Shown: positions 55,046 to 60,505 of the stretch, piece by piece
Numbering within the stretch: position 1 is the first letter of the stretch
How the letters are laid out: each line of letters begins with the position of its first letter
Origin: a bacterium
Lineage (GTDB): Bacteria > Patescibacteriota > Minisyncoccia > Phycocordibacterales > UBA2100
Direction: 5' to 3'
NCBI GenBank assembly: GCA_009924895.1
Contig: RFQR01000010.1
Location: forward strand, 1 to 60,505
Length of the DNA stretch: 60,505 nucleotides
Translations under genes and position numbers: made by a program
The notes under the pieces: model-generated
The model's input: the letters and a program-made list of their open reading frames with translations, nothing else
The model's database searches: none
What the model was told of the DNA's origin: nothing

Positions 55046-55746
55046 ACCATTTTATTGCCCACCTGTTTGCCGAAGCGCGATCGTCGCGTTTTACAAAGCA
55101 TGGAGCAACACAGAAAGCTGAAAACGTGCCGCGCGGTCTCCATAAACACTACCCCCGTTTTGAGCGCATTCTTTTACCGACACCTTCTGCTTCTTCGTTT
55201 TCTCTTACCGACGCGCTCGAGCAGCGAGTCTCCGGAGGAGAAATGCCAGCGGCACCACTTTCACTCCAGCAACTCGGAGATATACTCGGCTACGGACTTG
55301 GATGCAGGCCTGAAACAGTGAAGCGCAACTACCCTTCTGGCGGCGCGCTCTACCCAATCGAGACCTACCTCATCACCACTTCTGTTTTGGATCTCGTGCC
55401 AGGCGCTTTCCACTATAATCCCACGCATCACGCGCTCGAAAGACTACTCACGCTTGAAGAGAACTTTGCCGTAACGAGCTGTATTCCTGGACACAAAAAC
55501 CTCGCCGTGAATACTCTCCTCGTTTTTACCTCGGTATGGGAACGTTCAAGCGCAAAGTATGGGCATCTGTCCTTTATTCACGGATTACTTGAAGCCGGAC
55601 ACATGTCGCAAAATATTCTTCTTCTTGCGACAGCACGTGGGATTCCGGCACGCCCCATGGCAGGATTTGATGATACAACCATACTCAAGCTTCTTGATCT
55701 CAATCCTGAAGTTGAGCAGCCGGTGCACTCAATCACTCTCCCATAG
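55042..55746 (+). CDS. SagB-type (nitroreductase-fold, FMN) dehydrogenase (SagB2)
   Basis: LSLQQLGDILGYGLGCRPETVKRNYPSGGALYPIETYLITTS, GAFHYNPTHHALERLL, FIHGLLEAGHMSQNILLLATARGI; 4-bp overlap with YcaO2. Confidence 0.87.
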   Translation: MNHFIAHLFAEARSSRFTKHGATQKAENVPRGLHKHYPRFERILLPTPSASSFSLTDALEQRVSGGEMPAAPLSLQQLGDILGYGLGCRPETVKRNYPSGGALYPIETYLITTSVLDLVPGAFHYNPTHHALERLLTLEENFAVTSCIPGHKNLAVNTLLVFTSVWERSSAKYGHLSFIHGLLEAGHMSQNILLLATARGIPARPMAGFDDTTILKLLDLNPEVEQPVHSITLP

Positions 55747-55747
55747 T

Positions 55748-56764
55748 TTATCGACAGCTTCTCCCTGCTACACGTTCTGCGCTAGCACATATTGCCTCGT
55801 AGTCTTTTTGCTTGCTGACTGAACGATACATATTCGCCGCTCGCCGAATGCAGATGTTCTGCTCTTCAAGAGAGGGAGATGCTGCTTCGCAGAGTCTTAT
55901 GACATACTCTGGTGCAAACTTCGCATTCACGCCGACACTTCGCCCCACTCCTTCAAAGCATCCCTTTCTGAGAGGTCCCTCAGCGCTTCGACACAATGCA
56001 CCAAGCTTCTGGAAGACTTCGAGCGTATAAACAAAATCATACACTCGCCCATGAACCCATGGTTCCATCCAATACGTACAAATGTTTTGTAAATAACGAG
56101 TGCTTACTTTGCGGCACAGTTCAAACGGATCTTCTGGTACCGGACGGCCATTGAAGCCTTCGTACTCCATGGTCATATAGTAGTTATTGAGCTCCATGAA
56201 AAGCCCGGCGTGACAACTATTATTTCTTGAAATCGGCCTTGTAACACTCACACTATCGCACTCGCGCAACATATCATTCACTTTGCTGTGATCGTACGCA
56301 TACGCAAACGCTACCCCGTGCCCTACACCGTGTTCGCACTGCTCTCGTTCGTTAGGGAGGGCATACTGTGAACATATCATCTTTAGTTCTGAAAGCGATT
56401 GATTGCCTTTCTCGGTGAAAAGTCGCCCAACCACTTGATGAATACATCCCCATTCAAATGAATCAGCGCAGGTAACAAGCGCCTTTTTTCCTTCGCGCTC
56501 ATACAGCACCTCCCCTATCGTATGCCCGATCGAGTGAAACGAAGTTCGAGAAAGGCCTGATGACAGTGCGAGACCATACGCGACCGTACTCGTACCAGAA
56601 TAGTCCCGATAGTAATCATTAAAAAAATCTCTGTTTACCACAATATGTCCATGCTTAACTGTGTCAAAGCGTTCAAACAAATAACTGTGATTGGCAACAA
56701 AAAAAGCGCACGCTGCTACGGCGCCAATGCAGAGCGCAGCAACGATTGTGCGAAGAGAGAGCAT
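55748..56764 (-). CDS. Membrane-anchored Cys/His-rich hypothetical protein
   Basis: N-terminal TM; HSIGHTIGEVLYE, CADSFEWGCIHQVVGR, CEHGVGHGVAFAYAYD, NICTYWMEPW, CFEGVGRSVG. Confidence 0.65.
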   Translation of the reverse strand: MLSLRTIVAALCIGAVAACAFFVANHSYLFERFDTVKHGHIVVNRDFFNDYYRDYSGTSTVAYGLALSSGLSRTSFHSIGHTIGEVLYEREGKKALVTCADSFEWGCIHQVVGRLFTEKGNQSLSELKMICSQYALPNEREQCEHGVGHGVAFAYAYDHSKVNDMLRECDSVSVTRPISRNNSCHAGLFMELNNYYMTMEYEGFNGRPVPEDPFELCRKVSTRYLQNICTYWMEPWVHGRVYDFVYTLEVFQKLGALCRSAEGPLRKGCFEGVGRSVGVNAKFAPEYVIRLCEAASPSLEEQNICIRRAANMYRSVSKQKDYEAICASAERVAGRSCR

Positions 56765-56918
56765 GGTAGAAGTAAGAACCCAAAAAGGTTCCTCGGATGT
56801 AAGTGTACCAGAGACTGAACGAGAACGATGGGTTACCTTGCAATTTTTCATACATGTACCATAATATAGCTAGAGCTGCCCGGTATGGTACTGGGCCTCG
56901 TACTTGAGGAGAAGAAAG

Positions 56919-57131
56919 ATGAAGTATCTGATGCTCGCGTGCGCACTCATCGTGGTATCGCCCTCAATCGCAGAAGCAGCGTGCCCTCGAGGGCAAGTGA
57001 CCAAAGCAAGGTGGTGCGCAGTCCATCGGAACAATGATCAGAGGTGCCTCAACGACATCAGAGGACAAGAGAAGAAATGCGTCCGGAACATCACCGTCGC
57101 CGAATGCATACAGCGCGGACTATGCAAATGA
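56919..57131 (+). CDS. Small secreted Cys-rich peptide
   Basis: MKYLMLACALIVVSPSIAEAACPRGQVTKARWCAVHRNNDQRCLNDIRGQEKKCVRNITVAECIQRGLCK; SD gaggagaag. Confidence 0.65.
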   Translation: MKYLMLACALIVVSPSIAEAACPRGQVTKARWCAVHRNNDQRCLNDIRGQEKKCVRNITVAECIQRGLCK

Positions 57132-57249
57132 AGGCAGAGCGGGTCGCAATGACCCGCTCAATCTGTGTATACCTCCATCAAAAAGTAGTAGATACCGCTC
57201 CTGTGCATCTCCCTTCAGTCACGATACCGTGATATAACTATCGTGCACT

Positions 57250-57921
57250 ATGACACGCTACCACATTCTCGTTGACGGTGAAACAGGGACCATACTTACC
57301 CTCAGTCCATTTGCGCTCCCGACACAATTTCTTATGCAGTGCTTCCCCCATACACACTGCATTCTAAATGCACACATACCGCACTATCAGTCCACCAAAT
57401 GGTTTTCTAAGCGTTTCCCTTTGGTAGGGAAAAAACCCGAACAGTACATTGAATGGAGTTGGAACTTTAAAGAGCGCTTCTGCATGCCTACGGCTCCTCA
57501 CATCGTCACCGATGCACTGCGTGCCAAAGCGCGCCTCGCCACTAAAAAAGCAGAAGTTGTGGGGACCGTCATGGTCGCCCTCTCAGATACCCGCGTGCGA
57601 CTTATGAAAGGAGTTGACATGCAAGAAACTGTCCTCTCACTCAAGCGAGAGCAGGCAAAACTCTACCTTTCGCAAACACAAGAGCCGTCTGTTTTTGAAA
57701 TTCCATTCGTTGTCCAATACGCAGAGTTGGAACATATATCACTGAAAGAAGCGGCGCAACGTATCGTGTTTAAATCTCAAATGGACGAAGATATTCTCTT
57801 AAAATCAGAATTTATGCGCATGAAATACTACAAAAAAATTAGGCATGCAGAGACACTTCCTCAGCTCGACGCAATAGCAGAAGAGTTCACGCTCGACCTC
57901 TACAAAACCGCGAAACAGTAG
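57250..57921 (+). CDS. Hypothetical protein paired with a PP-loop protein
   Basis: 223 aa, immediately upstream of and co-directional with 57936-59033. Confidence 0.55.
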   Translation: MTRYHILVDGETGTILTLSPFALPTQFLMQCFPHTHCILNAHIPHYQSTKWFSKRFPLVGKKPEQYIEWSWNFKERFCMPTAPHIVTDALRAKARLATKKAEVVGTVMVALSDTRVRLMKGVDMQETVLSLKREQAKLYLSQTQEPSVFEIPFVVQYAELEHISLKEAAQRIVFKSQMDEDILLKSEFMRMKYYKKIRHAETLPQLDAIAEEFTLDLYKTAKQ

Positions 57922-57935
57922 GTCCGCACCTGGTT

Positions 57936-59033
57936 ATGAAATTGCTTTACTTCAACCAGCATCACGCGCTTACCAACGACGCATTGGTTAGGCCCGATGT
58001 TCTGTTATTTTCTAAATTTTTCAAACTCTACGGCGACGGTACAATAGCGTTTTTAGATAGAACCGGCCTGATTAAAACACCTATTGCTATGCATTCCGTT
58101 TTTCCAATGCCACAACTGCGCGCACAGCCAAAATCGTTTGAGGATATTTGTAACGAGCGGGCACGCCAACTTCTTGATCTTACTCACAATTCAAACCGCA
58201 ACTTGTATGTATTTTGGTCGGGCGGAATCGACAGCACACTGGTACTGGTATCACTGCTGAAACAGGCGACGAGCGAGGAGAAGAAAAAAATCATCGTGCT
58301 TATGACTGAAAATTCAATTGAAGAGTACCCTCTTTTTTTTGAAAAGCACATCATAGGTACTCTCCAGGTAAGCGCCACAACCATGTTCCCCCACATCCTC
58401 GGGACCGATAATATTATTGTCGGGGGTGAGGGAAACGATCAGCTTTTCGGCAGTGATGTCATGGCAAAACTTATCCTTTCCTACACCGAATCTTTTATTC
58501 ACGCTCCCTACCAGCGTGAAAAGTTTTTTACGTATTTTGATTCGATTCTTTCTGAGCCAAAAGTAACCAACTTTTATCTCGACCAATTTGAGCGCCTTGC
58601 TGCTCACGCGCCGATGCCTATCAAATCAAATCTTGATTTTGTGTGGTGGATTAATTTTTCATGTAAATGGCAGAGTGTTTTTATGCGTATGCTTACCTTT
58701 ACTACGCCACGATATTTGAACAACATAACAAAAGACTACGTTCATGGTCCGTACCAGCATTTCTTTTTTACTGATGATTTTCAACTCTGGAGCATGAATA
58801 ATCTCGACAAGCGCATCCGCGAAACATGGAATACGTATAAATGGGTATGTAAAGATATTATTTATGAATACACAAAAGACGCAGAGTATCGAAAAAATAA
58901 ACTCAAGAAAGGCTCTCTCTCCTCGCTCTTGACGCTACGCAGCCCTTATAATTTCATGGATGACGAGTATCGAATGTCACACACACTCCCATTCGAGAGC
59001 TATTACGCACCTCACAATGATTTCTTGATTTAG
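57936..59033 (+). CDS. Asparagine-synthase-like PP-loop ATPase without glutaminase domain
   Basis: NLYVFWSGGIDSTLVLVSLLKQ (SGGxDS), GGEGNDQLFGSD. Confidence 0.75.
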   Translation: MKLLYFNQHHALTNDALVRPDVLLFSKFFKLYGDGTIAFLDRTGLIKTPIAMHSVFPMPQLRAQPKSFEDICNERARQLLDLTHNSNRNLYVFWSGGIDSTLVLVSLLKQATSEEKKKIIVLMTENSIEEYPLFFEKHIIGTLQVSATTMFPHILGTDNIIVGGEGNDQLFGSDVMAKLILSYTESFIHAPYQREKFFTYFDSILSEPKVTNFYLDQFERLAAHAPMPIKSNLDFVWWINFSCKWQSVFMRMLTFTTPRYLNNITKDYVHGPYQHFFFTDDFQLWSMNNLDKRIRETWNTYKWVCKDIIYEYTKDAEYRKNKLKKGSLSSLLTLRSPYNFMDDEYRMSHTLPFESYYAPHNDFLI

Positions 59034-59099
59034 GTACTGAAGGTTGATACAGTGGTTCGGGCTAGCTATCCGGCTGGCGTATAGAGAAGGAGAATCAAG

Positions 59100-60479
59100 A
59101 TGCACTTCTGGCTCCTGTTAGCGTTTGCGATATGCTGTATAAGTTATGTGGTATATCGTGCACGCGGGGAAACATCCGTAACTACCGAATCTTTTCTCGT
59201 TGCAAATCGAAACGTGGGACTCTACCTTGGGGTAGTAACCACTGCCGCATGCTGGATTCAGGCACCGGCACTCTTGGCTTCAGGAAGCTTTGCGTTCACG
59301 AGCGGGTACCATTTTCTCGTATTTTGGATACCCAACGTACTTGCTCTGATTATTCCGGCGTTTCTCTTGCCGAAAATGCAAGAAAGGTTGCCGAAAGGGT
59401 TCACCCTCCCTGAGTTCATGGGTGCCTCGTTCGGCGGCTCGGTGCGGAGCGTTGCGTTCGTGCTCCAGTTCCTTTCACTCATTGGAATCGTCGCCTTCAC
59501 CTTAACCGGGATATCCCAATGGCTTGAACCGTTGGTTACCGTACCCGCGAGCACCATCGCAATTGTGTTGGTGTCGTGCAGCTCTCTGTGGGTGCTTACG
59601 TTCGGCATCAAGAGCGCTCTCGTGACCGATACAATCAAGATTCTGTTCATCGGGATCGGGCTCGCTCTTGTGTTCTCTCTATGGTGGACGCAATCACCTC
59701 TTCCCCAGAACGAGGTGCACGCGTGGAACAAAGTTGATCCATGGTCCGTTATCTGGCTCACCGGAATTCCGCTTGCCATCGCGCTTGTGGGCGGTCCATT
59801 TACGAACCCTGATTTGGGAGAGCGCATTTTTGCGCTTGCAAAAAGCCCCACCACGCTTCAGAAAAGCTACTTGGGTGCTGCTGCTCTTTTCGGGATCGCA
59901 ACGCTCGGTTTCGGATCGCTGGGTTTTTTGGCGTACTACGTCATACCAGAAAAATTCACTGGATTCCCCGCTTTTGCGCTCATGAAGCAGTTTGCCTCAT
60001 ATGAGGTGCAGCTCCTGATTTCTGTGGGCATTGCGATTATTTTGATGGCAGCACTCGGGAGCTATATCGCGAGCGCCGGAGATTTGATCGCAATTGAGGT
60101 CTATCGACGCGCTTCTTCTCGCACCAGCGACGCCTCAATAGTTCTCGCGAGTCGCGTATCGATGATGATCCCTCTCATCGCGGGCACTTTCTTGGCAACC
60201 CTGCCAGGAGTGAGTGTCCCGAAGCTCTTGGAATCTCTTGCTGTCGTTCGAGGCGGCATGATCATCCCTGTCTTGATTGCAGTTTTGCGACCGCAGTCTG
60301 TAGCCGGAGCACCGATCGCAATTGGCATGGCATGCGCACTCCTCGGAGGAGTAGGTATCACGTATAGCTCATTCGTAATTACAGAGCCTTACATGGTGCA
60401 GAACGCTCGACCACTTGGCGCACTCTTTGCGCTTTTGTGTCCACTGGTGTTCTGGGTGGCATATCGGCGTAAGAAGTAA
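59100..60479 (+). CDS. Sodium:solute symporter family (SSF) transporter
   Basis: About 12-13 hydrophobic segments; TESFLVANRNVGLYLGVVTTAACWIQAPALLASGSFAFTSGYHFLVFW. Confidence 0.8.
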   Translation: MHFWLLLAFAICCISYVVYRARGETSVTTESFLVANRNVGLYLGVVTTAACWIQAPALLASGSFAFTSGYHFLVFWIPNVLALIIPAFLLPKMQERLPKGFTLPEFMGASFGGSVRSVAFVLQFLSLIGIVAFTLTGISQWLEPLVTVPASTIAIVLVSCSSLWVLTFGIKSALVTDTIKILFIGIGLALVFSLWWTQSPLPQNEVHAWNKVDPWSVIWLTGIPLAIALVGGPFTNPDLGERIFALAKSPTTLQKSYLGAAALFGIATLGFGSLGFLAYYVIPEKFTGFPAFALMKQFASYEVQLLISVGIAIILMAALGSYIASAGDLIAIEVYRRASSRTSDASIVLASRVSMMIPLIAGTFLATLPGVSVPKLLESLAVVRGGMIIPVLIAVLRPQSVAGAPIAIGMACALLGGVGITYSSFVITEPYMVQNARPLGALFALLCPLVFWVAYRRKK

Positions 60480-60487
60480 TGAGAGGG

Positions 60488-60505
60488 CGGGCACTATAGT
60501 GCCCG
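60488..60505 (+). terminator. Palindromic hairpin after the SSF gene
   Basis: CGGGCACTATAGTGCCCG; the window ends before any T-tract. Confidence 0.5.

Noticed and set aside
1-60505. CRISPR array or classic restriction, Abi or toxin-antitoxin defence island
   Set aside because: No regularly spaced direct repeats and no recognisable cas, restriction or abortive-infection genes were seen.

Overview
The window is a gene-dense, bacterial, CPR/Patescibacteria-like (Parcubacteria-type) chromosome segment; this assignment is inferred from content and style, not from a search. Positions 1-30 kb hold housekeeping genes: recG, malic enzyme, pyrC, pyrB, purF, ftsH, smpB, the tmRNA, infC-rpmI-rplT, ndk, a VirD4/TraG-like ATPase, map, adk, gmk and secY. 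Positions 30-42 kb hold an S10/spc-type ribosomal protein cluster. It lacks an L30 gene, is split between rplB and rpsS by opposite-strand genes, and is peppered with large hairpin-rich intergenic elements. Positions 42-57 kb hold an accessory region. It has two YcaO + SagB-like dehydrogenase pairs, two short membrane-anchored Cys/Ser/Gly-rich candidate precursor peptides, paralogous TPR and Tyr/Gln-repeat (YYQ) surface proteins, and a vanadium-haloperoxidase-like enzyme. The main candidate system is a thiazole/oxazole-modified peptide (TOMM/LAP-like) locus with membrane-tethered substrates and no recognisable E1-like/Ocin-ThiF partner or exporter. Other notable observations: (1) a family of three-hairpin intergenic elements with near-constant architecture placed directly before ribosomal protein start codons; (2) a diverged duplicate of the rplB 3' end with its own terminator; (3) a HIT-family pseudogene inside the spc cluster; (4) an atypical tmRNA tag ending in YARA; (5) homing-type endonuclease genes flanking the tmRNA; (6) two unannotated small transmembrane ORFs with strong SD sites; (7) several genes broken by a single stop or frameshift.
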